A stretch of 64,000 nt of DNA from Aeromonas veronii bv. veronii. GTDB lineage: Bacteria; Pseudomonadota; Gammaproteobacteria; Enterobacterales; Aeromonadaceae. The DNA lies in the NCBI RefSeq assembly GCF_000820225.1, contig NZ_CDDK01000031.1:294076-358075 (forward strand). Reading direction: 5' to 3'. Made by a program: the position numbers and the translations under genes. The notes beneath the pieces were generated by a model. That model saw nothing but the letters and a program-made list of their open reading frames with translations, was not told the DNA's origin and made no database searches. This document shows, in pieces, positions 8,738 through 17,943 of this stretch (position 1 is its first letter; each line of letters opens with the position of its first letter).

Positions 8738-10153
8738 TCAGGCCCGATTGGACTCCTCCCACCCCTGCTTTTTACGGTAAATGGTGGAGGGGCTGATCTC
8801 GAGCAGGGCCGCCGCCTTGGGAATATTGCCATCACAGCTGGCGATGGCCTGTTCAATCACCTCTTTCTCCACCAGCCAGAGCGGACGAATTGGCCCGTTA
8901 GCCACCCCGGTGGTGGCCGGAGCCGATGTCACCGCTGCCGCAATCGCAGCCGGCAACTGGGGACGAACTCCATTGAGTGGTGGCGGCAGAATATCCGGGC
9001 TCACCAACTCCTTGTCATTGAGCACCACGATATTGCGCACCACGTTTTGCAACTCGCGTACGTTGCCGGGCCAGGGGTAGTCGAGCAGCACTCGCGCAGC
9101 CTCGACATCAAAATCCTTGAAGCGTTTGTTCTCCTCCTTGGCGTAGCTCTGCAGCAGGGTACGCGCCAGCAGCAGGATATCCTCGCCCCGCTCCCGCAGC
9201 GGCGGCAGGGTGAGGGGAATGACGTGGAGCCGATAGTAGAGATCCTCGCGAAAACGGCCTGCTTTCACCTCCACCAGCGGATCCCGGTTGGTGGCGCAGA
9301 TAAAGCGCACATCCACCGTCTCGAGCTTGCCGCTGCCGACTCGCTGCACTGTGCCGGTCTGGATAAAGCGCAGCAGCTTGCTCTGCAGATCCAGGTCCAT
9401 CTCGCAGATCTCGTCGAGAAACAGGGTACCGCCATCGGCCAGACTGGCCGCCCCCTTGCGATCCCCCTGGGCGCCAGTAAAAGAGCCCTTCACATGACCG
9501 AAGATCTCGCTCTCCATCAAATCATGGGGAATGGCGGCGCAGTTGAGGGCGATAAAGGGCTGTTCGCTGCGGGGACTGCACTGGTGAATCGCCTCGGCAC
9601 ACACCTCTTTGCCGGTGCCGCTCTCGCCAGTGATAAAGACGGTCGCCTTACTGGGCGCCGCGCTCTCGATGATGCGATAGACCGCCTGCATCGACATGGA
9701 GGCACCGATAAAACCGAAGAAGGAGCTACGCTCGAAGTTTTCCCTATAGTGGGCAACCAGCGAGCTCAACTGCTGGTGTTTCAAGGCATTGCGAACGGTG
9801 GCGCAGAGCCGCTTGCTGTCAAACGGCTTGGTCAGAAAATCGAAGGCACCGAGGCGCATCGCCTCCACCGCCACATCCACCGAGCCGTGGGCGGTGATCA
9901 CTACCACAGAGCAAGGCAACTGCTGTTCGGTGATCATTTGCAGAATATCCATACCGGACATATCCGGCAACTCCAGATCCAGCAGCACTACGGGGGGAGG
10001 ACTTGCCAGCAACTGCACCAACGCCTGCTGACCACAGTCGGCCAGCACCACCTCATACCCCTCCTGGCGCAGGTACTGTTCATAGACCACCGCCAGACTA
10101 CGGGTATCTTCCACCAGCAGGACACGCGATTTATTTTCAGCCACTGGACTCAT
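8738..10153 (-). CDS. luxO: Quorum-sensing sigma-54 response regulator LuxO
   Basis: NtrC-family activator; in vibrios phosphorylated LuxO turns on Qrr small RNAs with sigma-54. Receiver domain: phospho-acceptor D59, T87 and K109. AAA+ domain about 145-380: Walker A GESGTGKE (176-183), sigma-54 contact loop GSFTGA (223-228; family usual GAFTGA) and Walker B LFLDE. The C-terminal Fis-type HTH has the LuxO signature [15 protein letters not shown]. At 471 aa it is slightly longer than Vibrio LuxO. The first ATG touches its AAGG; a GTG three codons in (10144) is a better-spaced start. No luxU phosphotransferase gene follows, unlike in vibrios. Confidence 0.88.
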   Translation of the reverse strand: MSPVAENKSRVLLVEDTRSLAVVYEQYLRQEGYEVVLADCGQQALVQLLASPPPVVLLDLELPDMSGMDILQMITEQQLPCSVVVITAHGSVDVAVEAMRLGAFDFLTKPFDSKRLCATVRNALKHQQLSSLVAHYRENFERSSFFGFIGASMSMQAVYRIIESAAPSKATVFITGESGTGKEVCAEAIHQCSPRSEQPFIALNCAAIPHDLMESEIFGHVKGSFTGAQGDRKGAASLADGGTLFLDEICEMDLDLQSKLLRFIQTGTVQRVGSGKLETVDVRFICATNRDPLVEVKAGRFREDLYYRLHVIPLTLPPLRERGEDILLLARTLLQSYAKEENKRFKDFDVEAARVLLDYPWPGNVRELQNVVRNIVVLNDKELVSPDILPPPLNGVRPQLPAAIAAAVTSAPATTGVANGPIRPLWLVEKEVIEQAIASCDGNIPKAAALLEISPSTIYRKKQGWEESNRA

Positions 10154-10252
10154 CCTTGTATTTGATTCTGCGATCTATTTTGCCTTATTTTCGCGCGCAA
10201 ACCCAACGCCAAGACAGCTCTGTTATCCCGCGATTGCAGGGAATACACAAGT

Positions 10253-10280
10253 AAAAACGGCTCCTTAAGGAGCCGTTTTT
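10253..10280 (-). terminator. Terminator of fkpA
   Basis: The stem AAAAACGGCTCC/GGAGCCGTTTTT has loop TTAA. It sits 16 nt past the fkpA stop and could also act in the other direction. Confidence 0.88.
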
Positions 10281-10295
10281 CACTACAAGAAAAGA

Positions 10296-11099
10296 TTACT
10301 TCTTGGCATCGTCTGTAGTCGGCTTCTCGATAGCCAGCAGCTCAACGTCAAACACCAGTACGGCATTCGCCGGGATGGAGCCTGCACCGTGCTCGCCATA
10401 GGCCAGCTTGGACGGCAGGAAGAACTTGAACTTGGAACCAACCGGCATCAGCTGAACACCTTCAGTCCAACCCGGGATAACCTGATTGAGCGGGAAGGTA
10501 GCCGGCTCGCCGCGATCGACGGAGCTGTCGAACTTGGTGCCGTCGGTCAGGGTACCGGTATAGTGAACCTTGACGATATCGGTAGATTTCGGCTTGGCGC
10601 CAGTGCCCATCTTCTCGACCACGTACTGTAGGCCGGATTCAGTGCTCTTAACACCCTCTTTCTTGGCGTTGGCAGCCAGGAACTCTTCGCCCTTCTTCAG
10701 ATTCTCAACGGCGTCTTTCTCGGCCTTGGCCTTGGTCAGCTCGTTGATCTTGGCGTCGTAATCCTGCAGTACCTTCTGGATCTCTTCATCAGTCATCTTG
10801 GCTTCTTTGCCCAGACCGTCAGTCACCCCTTTCAGGATCACGGCGTTGTCCAGTTTGATGCCCAGTTCCTGCTGACGCTCCAGGGTATTGGCGATGTAAC
10901 GACCCATGGAGAGGCCAATTGCGTAGCCAGATTGCTCTTCAAAGCTCTTGGCTTCGGCCTTGGTCGCCTCTGCCGGCTTGCTGGCTTCTGCCTTCACTTC
11001 GGCGGTATTGGCCGCAGCAGGCTTCTCGTCTTTTTGGCAAGCAGTCAGACCGACGGCAACGGCCGCCGCCAACAGGGACACCTTCAGAAATTTGTTCAT
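10296..11099 (-). CDS. fkpA: FKBP-type peptidyl-prolyl isomerase FkpA (lipoprotein form)
   Basis: Envelope prolyl isomerase/chaperone of the FkpA/Mip family, 267 aa. The signal peptide ends in LTAC (Cys21), a lipobox. An Ala/Glu/Lys-rich linker, the helical dimerisation domain (about 50-155) and a C-terminal FKBP domain follow. The FKBP domain has VKVHYTGTLTDGTKFDSS, the VIPGWTEGVQLM core and SKLAYGEHG. The start is the ATG at 11099 with GGAGA 5 nt upstream; the frame extends to a TTG that I discount. It lies divergent from a WD40-slyX pair, similar to fkpA/slyX in E. coli. A sigma-70 promoter is visible upstream; I see no sigma-E element. Confidence 0.93.
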   Translation of the reverse strand: MNKFLKVSLLAAAVAVGLTACQKDEKPAAANTAEVKAEASKPAEATKAEAKSFEEQSGYAIGLSMGRYIANTLERQQELGIKLDNAVILKGVTDGLGKEAKMTDEEIQKVLQDYDAKINELTKAKAEKDAVENLKKGEEFLAANAKKEGVKSTESGLQYVVEKMGTGAKPKSTDIVKVHYTGTLTDGTKFDSSVDRGEPATFPLNQVIPGWTEGVQLMPVGSKFKFFLPSKLAYGEHGAGSIPANAVLVFDVELLAIEKPTTDDAKK

Positions 11100-11171
11100 C
11101 AGTTTCTCCAAACTCCAAATACCGCTCTCGGTTCCATCGTGAAATGAGAGGTTTATCGTGATAAGCGCCTT

Positions 11172-11199
11172 ATACTAACGCCGTGATCGCAGGTAACAA
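11172..11199 (-). promoter_or_regulatory. Sigma-70 promoter of fkpA
   Basis: On the minus strand TTGTTA is followed by 16 nt and TAGTAT, about 70 nt before the fkpA ATG. The -10 region is nearly palindromic (TATACTA), so it may also serve the divergent WD40 gene. Confidence 0.55.
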
Positions 11200-11217
11200 A
11201 AGCGTGAGACCGCAAAA

Positions 11218-12186
11218 ATGATAAAAAGTGCCATTTATCTGGTGAGCCTCTGTTTAATGCTCACCGGTTGCGAGCAAAGCTCCCAACCCAACCAGCAAAT
11301 GACCCTCGCCAGCACGGGTCTGCTGACCGCAGATCTCTCCAGTGATGGCAAGCAGGCCATCGTCTCCAGCATCAGCCAGGGCATCATCGTCTGGGATCTG
11401 GAACAGAACCGTCAACGCTGGCGCTGGAAGCAATCCGACTCGGCGGAAGATCTGGTATTCATTACCCGTTTTTCCGAAGGCAACAGCCATGCCGTCACCG
11501 CCACCCCAGACACCTTTGCTACCTGGCGGCTGAACGACGGGCAATCACAAGGCTACTACTCACTTCCTGAATCCAGGCTGAGGGACATCGCGCTCTCGGC
11601 CGACGGTCGTTATGTGCTGATAGGTCGGGAAGATGGCAAGGCCGAGTGGCTCGATACCCGAAGCGGCCGTCGTCTGCAGTTTCTGGGGCACACCGAACAG
11701 GTCAATACGGTGGATCTCTCCGCCAACGGTCGTTACGCCCTGACCGGCGGCAACGACTATAGCGCCTATCTGTGGGATACCCGCAGCGGGCAGGTAATTT
11801 GGCGCTTCAACCATGGTGGCCGGGTGATCATGGCCAGACTGGAGCCGAGCGGCCGCTACGCCTTCACCGCCGACAGCAGCCGGGCCAGCATCTGGGATCT
11901 GAAAACCGGCAAGGAGGTGAGTCAGCTGCAATATGATCACCGCTTCGAGGTCTACACCAGCGCCCGCTTTGCCAACGATGGCAAGTGGCTCATCACCGGC
12001 GCCCCTTCCCGTCAGCTCTCCCTGTGGCAAGTGAGCGATGGTGCCCTGCTGCAGAGCTGGCGCGTCTCGCCGCAACCCAAGGTGAAACCGCCCAGCGCAG
12101 TGGTCTACGGCGTCGCTTTGCGCGACAATAGCCACCTTGTCAGTGCCAGCTCCAGTGGTCTGGCCGAAATCTGGACAATCAAGTAA
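11218..12186 (+). CDS. WD40-repeat lipoprotein
   Basis: A 322-aa envelope protein. The signal peptide ends in the lipobox LTGC (Cys18). At least six WD40-like blades follow, showing repeated GRY...ALTGGND...LWDTRSG-type units (for example YALTGGNDYSAYLWDTRSG and YAFTADSSRASIWDLKTG). It is presumably a beta-propeller scaffold on a membrane face; its partner is unknown. slyX follows 14 nt later, so the two are probably co-transcribed. It is divergent from fkpA, with about 118 nt between them for promoters. Confidence 0.82.
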   Translation: MIKSAIYLVSLCLMLTGCEQSSQPNQQMTLASTGLLTADLSSDGKQAIVSSISQGIIVWDLEQNRQRWRWKQSDSAEDLVFITRFSEGNSHAVTATPDTFATWRLNDGQSQGYYSLPESRLRDIALSADGRYVLIGREDGKAEWLDTRSGRRLQFLGHTEQVNTVDLSANGRYALTGGNDYSAYLWDTRSGQVIWRFNHGGRVIMARLEPSGRYAFTADSSRASIWDLKTGKEVSQLQYDHRFEVYTSARFANDGKWLITGAPSRQLSLWQVSDGALLQSWRVSPQPKVKPPSAVVYGVALRDNSHLVSASSSGLAEIWTIK

Positions 12187-12200
12187 GGACCCGAAGGCCC

Positions 12201-12416
12201 ATGAGTCAGCAACTTAACGATCGCATCGAAACCCTGGAAACTCGTCTCGCCTATGCGGAGTACACCATAGAGCAGCTCAACGACGAGGTAACCACCCAGG
12301 GCCGTGAACTCGATCGGCTCAAATACCAGATCCAGCTGCTGATCGACAAACTGCAAAGCGTACAACCCAGCCAGATTGCCAGCATGGCCGAAGAGACCCC
12401 GCCGCCGCACTATTGA
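12201..12416 (+). CDS. slyX: SlyX protein
   Basis: A 71-aa SlyX-family protein of unknown biochemical role. It is one long coiled coil with heptads (LNDRIETLETRLAYAEYTIEQL) and ends in the conserved proline-rich tail ETPPPHY. Length and ending match E. coli SlyX (72 aa). It follows the WD40 gene closely and ends before a strong terminator. Proximity to fkpA is conserved in enterics. Confidence 0.92.
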   Translation: MSQQLNDRIETLETRLAYAEYTIEQLNDEVTTQGRELDRLKYQIQLLIDKLQSVQPSQIASMAEETPPPHY

Positions 12417-12454
12417 TGGGTGTGCAATCAACAAGCTATCTGCTCAAGACCAAT

Positions 12455-12493
12455 AAAAATCCGAAACCGGCAAAACCGGTTTCGGATTTTTTT
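12455..12493. terminator. Terminator between slyX and the ABC transporter operon
   Basis: The stem ATCCGAAACCGG/CCGGTTTCGGAT has loop CAAAA and flanking A and T runs. It can end slyX and the convergent permease operon. Confidence 0.92.
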
Positions 12494-12543
12494 CATCCAA
12501 ATGGCCTGACAACTGCGACTCGGCGCCTCAGAGTCGGCCCGCG

Positions 12544-13485
12544 TTAACCTTTGTAGATCTTGGGGTTAAACACATCCCGCAACCAGTCACCCAGCAGGTT
12601 GATGACCAGCACCAGCACCACCAGACAGATACCCGGGAAGGCGGTGATCCACCAGGAGCCGGAGAAGATGTAGTTGAAGCCGACGCTGATAAGCGAACCG
12701 AGCGAGGGCTGATCAACCGGCATCCCCAGACCAAGGAAGGAAAGCGCAGCTTCACTCATGATGGCGTTGGCCACCTGCACAGTGGAGATGACCAGAATGG
12801 GCGACAAACAGTTGGGCAGAATGTGGCGGAACATGATGCGCGGGGCGCGGAACCCCATCACCTTGGCCGCTTCCACATACTCCTTCTTCTTCTCCGCCAG
12901 CACAGAGGCGCGCACGGTACGGGCGTACTGCGGCCACTCGGCGATACCGATGATCACCACCAGCATCATGATGGCGAACTTCGAGTAGAACTCGGAGCCA
13001 AAGGTTGCCTGAAAGATAGCGGAGATGATGATCGCCACCATCATGGTGGAGAACGACAGCTGCACATCGGCAAAGCGCATCAGCAGGTTGTCGATGCGGC
13101 CACCGAAATAACCGGCAATCAGACCAATGACGATACCGAGCACCAGTTGCAGCGCCACCGCAAACAGGCCGATGGTGAGGGAGATACGGGCGCCATAGAG
13201 AATGGTGCTCCAGATATCCCGCCCCTGGTTGTCGGTACCGAGCCAGAAGCGCTCCTCGCCACCTTCGAGCCAGGAGGGGGGCAACTCGGCATCCATCAGA
13301 TCAAAACTGGTCTGGTCATAGACGTTGTGCGGGGCGAGCCAGGGCGCCAGCAGCGCCGCCAGCACGAACACCATGAACACCGCAAAGCTGAACATGGCTA
13401 CCTTGTCCCGCAGGAAGTAGTAGACGATGTCAGAGTTCTTGAATCGTGCCCAACGGCTTGGGCTTGCAGTTACAGCGTTACTCAT
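12544..13485 (-). CDS. Peptide/nickel-type ABC transporter permease (DppC-like)
   Basis: Inner-membrane permease of the oligopeptide/dipeptide/nickel importer class, 313 aa. It has an N-terminal OppC-type helix (about 30-52), a periplasmic segment with FWLGTDNQGRDIWSTILYGARISL (OppC signature), then five helices. The cytoplasmic EAA loop reads EAAKVMGFRAPRIMFRHILPN. It is the last gene of the operon, 2 nt after the DppB-like partner, and ends at the shared terminator. The substrate cannot be read from the sequence. Confidence 0.9.
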   Translation of the reverse strand: MSNAVTASPSRWARFKNSDIVYYFLRDKVAMFSFAVFMVFVLAALLAPWLAPHNVYDQTSFDLMDAELPPSWLEGGEERFWLGTDNQGRDIWSTILYGARISLTIGLFAVALQLVLGIVIGLIAGYFGGRIDNLLMRFADVQLSFSTMMVAIIISAIFQATFGSEFYSKFAIMMLVVIIGIAEWPQYARTVRASVLAEKKKEYVEAAKVMGFRAPRIMFRHILPNCLSPILVISTVQVANAIMSEAALSFLGLGMPVDQPSLGSLISVGFNYIFSGSWWITAFPGICLVVLVLVINLLGDWLRDVFNPKIYKG

Positions 13486-13487
13486 GC

Positions 13488-14462
13488 TTACCCCTTGGCA
13501 GTCAGGTTAACGGTCGGGTTAATCAACCCGTAGAGCAGGTCGACCAGGGTATTGGTCACCACGAAGATCAGTCCCACGAAGATGACGTAGGCGGTGATGA
13601 GGGGCGTATCGACCCGGTGGATCGCCTCAAGGAACAGGAAGCCGGTACCCGGCCACTGGAACACACTCTCGGTCAGAATGGTGTAGGCCACCATGGTGCC
13701 GATTTGCACCCCGCCGACGGTAATGACCGGCAGCATGGTGTTCTTCAGAGCGTGCTGATAGTAGACCTTGTTGTTGTCCAGCCCCTTGGCTCGGGCGAAC
13801 TTGACGTATTCGGAGGAGAGCTGCTCCAGCATCTCGGAGCGCACCAACCGGATAAACAGCGGCAGCATGATGGAAGAGAGCGACACCGCCGGCAGGATCA
13901 GGTGCAGTATACCATCCCAAGTGAAGAAGCCCGACTCCCAGCCCAGCAGGTTACGGGTCTCGCCGCGGCCATAGGCCGGCAGCCAGCCCAGCTGGATGGA
14001 GAAGAGGTACATCAGCATGATGGCGGTCAAAAATACCGGGATCGAAATGCCGATGCTGCTCCCCGCCATGATGATCTTGGTGGGAATGCTGCGCGGGCGG
14101 ATCGCCGAATAGACACCGAGTGGAATGGAAACCACCACGATAATGAGCGCGGCAGCAAAAACCAGCTCAAGGGTAGCCACCAGCTTGTCGAGGATCACCT
14201 CGAGAGCGGGTCGCTTGAAGAAATAGGAGGTGCCCAAATCCCCATGCACCGCATTTTTCAGAAAGCGGCTGTATTTGATGAGGAAGGGATCGTTAAGGCC
14301 CATCTTCTCGCGCAACTCGTGACGCTGGGCTTCGGAGACGGATTGTCCCACCAGCTCACGCAACGGGTCACCCAGGTTGTCCTGGATGGAGAAGGCGACC
14401 AGGCTGATGACGAACATCACTATCACGGCCTGATAGAACCGTTTCAGCAGGAATGTAAACAT
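13488..14462 (-). CDS. Peptide/nickel-type ABC transporter permease (DppB-like)
   Basis: First permease of the importer, 324 aa, BPD_transp_1 family. The N-terminal helix FLLKRFYQAVIVMFVISLVAF and the DppB-type periplasmic region are followed by the TM core and an EAA loop (EYVKFARAKGLDNNKVYYQHALKN). I start at 14462 (GAAGGA 5 nt upstream); the longer frame to 14495 has a basic tail without a ribosome site. It is separated from the binding-protein gene by about 100 nt containing two hairpins, which probably lower its expression relative to the binding protein. Confidence 0.9.
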   Translation of the reverse strand: MFTFLLKRFYQAVIVMFVISLVAFSIQDNLGDPLRELVGQSVSEAQRHELREKMGLNDPFLIKYSRFLKNAVHGDLGTSYFFKRPALEVILDKLVATLELVFAAALIIVVVSIPLGVYSAIRPRSIPTKIIMAGSSIGISIPVFLTAIMLMYLFSIQLGWLPAYGRGETRNLLGWESGFFTWDGILHLILPAVSLSSIMLPLFIRLVRSEMLEQLSSEYVKFARAKGLDNNKVYYQHALKNTMLPVITVGGVQIGTMVAYTILTESVFQWPGTGFLFLEAIHRVDTPLITAYVIFVGLIFVVTNTLVDLLYGLINPTVNLTAKG

Positions 14463-14480
14463 GCTTGTCCTTCTACGTGG

Positions 14481-14539
14481 CCTGTGTCGTGGCACAGGCT
14501 TCTGTTAGTGGGCGGAGTGGCCAGCTGACCACCCCGCCC
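14481..14539 (-). promoter_or_regulatory. Two intercistronic hairpins (binding protein / permease)
   Basis: A strong stem (14510-14539, GGGCGG..GTGG with CCAC.CCGCCC) and a smaller one (14481-14498, CCTGTG/CACAGG) lack T-runs. They look like mRNA-stabilising or partial-termination structures that favour the upstream binding-protein message. Confidence 0.55.
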
Positions 14540-14561
14540 CGTCCTTCCTTGCGACGTTCTC

Positions 14562-16118
14562 TTACTTGCTGACCACCAGGTCACCCAGGTAAGGGAAGTT
14601 CATCACGTTGACCACTGGCTTGATGTCGACGTTCTTCTTGGCGCCATAGGCCAGATCTTCCCAGTGCAACGGCACGTAGGCAGCATCTTCGATCAGCATG
14701 GCTTCGACCTTCTTCAGCATCTCGGCACGCTTGGCAGGATCGGTCTCGGCGTTGGCATCCATCACCAGCTTGTCAGCTTCGGCGTTGGCGTAACCGGCGC
14801 AGTTGTACTGACCCATACCGGTCTTGGCATCCTTGGTGAAGGTCAGGAACTCGAAGAAGTTCGCGGTATCTTCAGTGTCGGAGTGCCAGCCAATCAGCTG
14901 CATGTCTGCGGCGCACTTGTCAAACTCAGGCCAGTACTGGGCCACCGGCATGGTCTTCAGATCCACCTTGATGTTGATCTTGGCCAGCATGGCGGAGACA
15001 GCCTGGGCAATCTTGACGTCGTTGACGTAGCGGGCAGCCGGGGAGATGAAGGTCATCTTGAAGCCTTTCTCGTAACCGGCCTCTTTCATCAGCTCCTTGG
15101 CCTTGGCCAGATCATACTGGGGCACCAGCGCCTCGTTGTGACCGGCATAGCCTTTCGGGCTCAGCTGACCAGCAGGGGTACCGAAGCCCTTGTTGATCTT
15201 CTCGACAATGCCCACCTGGTTGATGGCGTAGTTGATCGCCTGACGCACGCGCTTGTCTTTCAGTGCCGGGTTGGTGTTCTGGTTCAGCTCGATGATAATG
15301 GCGCGGGTACCGGACAGGGTGACCAGCTGGGAGTCCTTGCCATTCTTCACACGCTCCAGATCGTTCGGCGCAACCGGATAGATCATGTCCACGTCGCCAC
15401 CCAGCAGGGCTGCAACACGGGTCGCATCTTCCTTGATCGGCACCACGGTCAGGTTCTCGACGTTACCCTTGGAGGCCTTGTCCCAGTAGTTGGCGTTGCG
15501 GGCATAATCCAGCTTCACACCCTGCTCGCGGAACTTGACGGTGAACGGGCCAGTACCGGAGACGTGGGTAGAGGCGTAGGAGTCGCCGTTTTTGACAATC
15601 TCGGCCTTGTCTTTGCCCGCTTCGGTCTTGCCGGTATAGAACTTGGAGTCCATCGGGAAGATGTAGGTGACGGTCTGCAGCACCAGCGGGAAGGGCTTGG
15701 CGGTGATCAGATCGACGGTGTAGTCATCGACTTTCTTCACTTCGCTGATGGGATCGAAGATCGCCTTGAAGTCGACGGAGGATTTCAGGCGGTTGACGGT
15801 CCACACCACGTCGTCAGCGGTGAAGTCGTTACCGGAGTGGAACTTGACCCCTTTGCGCAGGTGGAAGCGGACAGTCTTGTCATCGACACGCTCGAACTTC
15901 TCGGCCAGACGGGGCTCGAATTTCAGATCCTGGGTGTAACGCATCAGGGGATCGAATACCAGGTGCGACATCTCCAGGGTCTGACCGGAGAGCTGCTCCT
16001 GTGGATCCAGCGAAGTGGCGTCAGAAGCGACACCCACCTTGATATCAGCGGCTGAGACACTGAAGGCGAAACCGGCGGCAAACAGCGCCAGGGCAATCTT
16101 GGACAATCCTTTCTTCAT
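14562..16118 (-). CDS. ABC transporter substrate-binding protein (family 5, peptide/nickel class)
   Basis: Periplasmic solute-binding protein, SBP_bac_5 family, 518 aa. It has a Sec signal (MKKGLSKIALALFAAG, cleavage after VSA) and the family N-terminus DIKVGVASDATSLDPQ. HLRKGVKFHSGNDFTADDVVWTV is the classic signature of this class. It is closer to peptide-binding than nickel-binding members, but the ligand is unknown. The start at 16118 has GGAG 6 nt upstream; the upstream ATGs lack it. It follows the ATPase gene by about 70 nt and is probably the most abundant product of the operon. Confidence 0.9.
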   Translation of the reverse strand: MKKGLSKIALALFAAGFAFSVSAADIKVGVASDATSLDPQEQLSGQTLEMSHLVFDPLMRYTQDLKFEPRLAEKFERVDDKTVRFHLRKGVKFHSGNDFTADDVVWTVNRLKSSVDFKAIFDPISEVKKVDDYTVDLITAKPFPLVLQTVTYIFPMDSKFYTGKTEAGKDKAEIVKNGDSYASTHVSGTGPFTVKFREQGVKLDYARNANYWDKASKGNVENLTVVPIKEDATRVAALLGGDVDMIYPVAPNDLERVKNGKDSQLVTLSGTRAIIIELNQNTNPALKDKRVRQAINYAINQVGIVEKINKGFGTPAGQLSPKGYAGHNEALVPQYDLAKAKELMKEAGYEKGFKMTFISPAARYVNDVKIAQAVSAMLAKINIKVDLKTMPVAQYWPEFDKCAADMQLIGWHSDTEDTANFFEFLTFTKDAKTGMGQYNCAGYANAEADKLVMDANAETDPAKRAEMLKKVEAMLIEDAAYVPLHWEDLAYGAKKNVDIKPVVNVMNFPYLGDLVVSK

Positions 16119-16188
16119 CTTGTTCTCCATGCTTTTGGCTTTCTTATGACACTTTTTTTGACAAGCAGACCGGCGCACCGGCGCTCTC

Positions 16189-17913
16189 CTAGCTTGCGAT
16201 TTCCAGCCCCTCGCGGGACATTCCCTTGAACTCCGGCATGAGGGAGATCAGCTTGCGGCTGTACTCATGCTCGGCATTGGTAAAGAGTTTCTCGGTCTCG
16301 GCCACCTCCACCAGATGACCGTGCTGCATCACCCCGATGCGGTCGCACATCTGGCGGATCACCGGCAGATCGTGGCTGATAAACAGCATGGTGAGCTTGA
16401 GCTCCTGCTGCAGATCCTTGAGCAAGTTGAGGATCTGGGCCTGCACCGACACATCCAGCGCCGAGGTCGGCTCGTCGCAGATGAGGAAGCGCGGGCGAGT
16501 GGCCAGGGCGCGTGCAATGGAGATACGCTGGCGCTGACCGCCGGAGAACTCGTGGGGATACTTGACCCCGGCACCACGACCGAGACCCACGTGATCCAGC
16601 AGATCGCCGACAATCCCCTCAATCTGGCTCTCGCTGCTCGCCAACTGATGGAAGCGGATCGGCTCGGCAATGATGTCGCGTACCTTCATCCGCGGGTTCA
16701 TCGAGGAATAGGGGTTCTGAAACACCATCTGCATCTGGCGACGCAGCGGGCGACGCTCGCGCTCGCTCTTGAGGGCGGTCAGATCGATCCCCTCGAAGAA
16801 AATCTTGCCGGTATCAGGCGGATAGAGACCGGTGATGGCGCGGGCAATGGTCGATTTGCCGGAGCCCGATTCCCCCACCAGACCGAAGGTCTCCCCCTCG
16901 AAGATCTCGAAGCTGATGTTGTTGCAGGCGCGCACATACTGGCGGCGGCTCGGGAAGATGGAGTCCTTGGTGACGAACTTCAGATCGACGTTCTCCACCC
17001 GCAGCAGCGCCCCTTCATAGGCACGCTCGTCCTGACTCTGGCCGAGCCAGTGGGTCTTGAGGTCAATATTGGTATCCGGCGCACTGGCATCCTCGATATA
17101 GGAAACCAGCGGGAAGCGCACCAGCTTCACATCGGAGCGGGGTACCGCCGAGATGAGGCTGCGGGTATAGGGGTGATTGGGGCTGCCCAGCACCTGTTCG
17201 GTCAGGCCGAACTCCACCAGATCGCCGCGATACATCACCGCCACCTTGTCGGTAACGTTGGAGACTACGCCCATGTCGTGGGTCACCAGCATGCAGCCCA
17301 CCTGACGCTCTTTGCAGAGGGCGCGGATAAGCTGGAGGATCTGATCCTGAATGGAGACGTCGAGCGCCGTGGTCGGCTCATCGGCGATGATCAGCTCAGG
17401 ATCGCAGGAGAGCGCAATGGCGATAACCACCCGCTGACGCATGCCACCGGAGAACTGGTGTGGGTACTGCTTGATGCGCAGCTCCGGACTCGGGATCCCC
17501 ACTGCCCCCATCAGCTCCAATGCCTTGGCAAAAGTGGCTTCGCGAGAAAGGTCGGTATTGGCCAGAATGGTCTCCACCAGCTGATGCTCAACGGTGAACA
17601 GCGGGTTGAGGGAGGTCATGGGGTCCTGGAAGATGAACCCGATACGGGAGCCACGGATGGCCCGCATCTCGTTCTGGCTCTTGCCGGAGATGAGCTCGCC
17701 ATTGAGATAGATATCACCGCGGGCGATGCGACCCGGCGGGCTCAGGAGATCGATAACGGCGTTGCCGATGGTGGACTTGCCGGCGCCGGATTCACCGACC
17801 ACCCCGACAATCTCACCCTTTTCGATAGAGAAAGAGAGATCCTTCACCGCGGCCAGCACCCCGTAGCGGGAGGGATACTCGATCCGCAAGTTCTTTACTT
17901 CGAGCAAGGACAT
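16189..17913 (-). CDS. Fused two-domain ABC ATPase (DppD-DppF type)
   Basis: Cytoplasmic ATPase of the peptide-type importer, with both nucleotide-binding domains in one 574-aa chain. NBD1 (about 1-270): Walker A GESGAGKS, signature FSGGMRQR, Walker B LIIADEPT. NBD2 (about 300-570): GESGSGKS, FSGGQRQR, FLICDEPT. Each NBD is followed by an oligopeptide-type extension (for example GSPNHPYTRSL). The fusion, like GsiA, replaces the separate D and F subunits. I start at 17913 with AGAGG upstream; ten extra codons are possible. It is the first gene of the four-gene operon, behind a long AT-rich upstream region. Confidence 0.9.
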   Translation of the reverse strand: MSLLEVKNLRIEYPSRYGVLAAVKDLSFSIEKGEIVGVVGESGAGKSTIGNAVIDLLSPPGRIARGDIYLNGELISGKSQNEMRAIRGSRIGFIFQDPMTSLNPLFTVEHQLVETILANTDLSREATFAKALELMGAVGIPSPELRIKQYPHQFSGGMRQRVVIAIALSCDPELIIADEPTTALDVSIQDQILQLIRALCKERQVGCMLVTHDMGVVSNVTDKVAVMYRGDLVEFGLTEQVLGSPNHPYTRSLISAVPRSDVKLVRFPLVSYIEDASAPDTNIDLKTHWLGQSQDERAYEGALLRVENVDLKFVTKDSIFPSRRQYVRACNNISFEIFEGETFGLVGESGSGKSTIARAITGLYPPDTGKIFFEGIDLTALKSERERRPLRRQMQMVFQNPYSSMNPRMKVRDIIAEPIRFHQLASSESQIEGIVGDLLDHVGLGRGAGVKYPHEFSGGQRQRISIARALATRPRFLICDEPTSALDVSVQAQILNLLKDLQQELKLTMLFISHDLPVIRQMCDRIGVMQHGHLVEVAETEKLFTNAEHEYSRKLISLMPEFKGMSREGLEIAS

Positions 17914-17943
17914 GTTTACCTCTGCGGGGGACATCCGTCCCAA

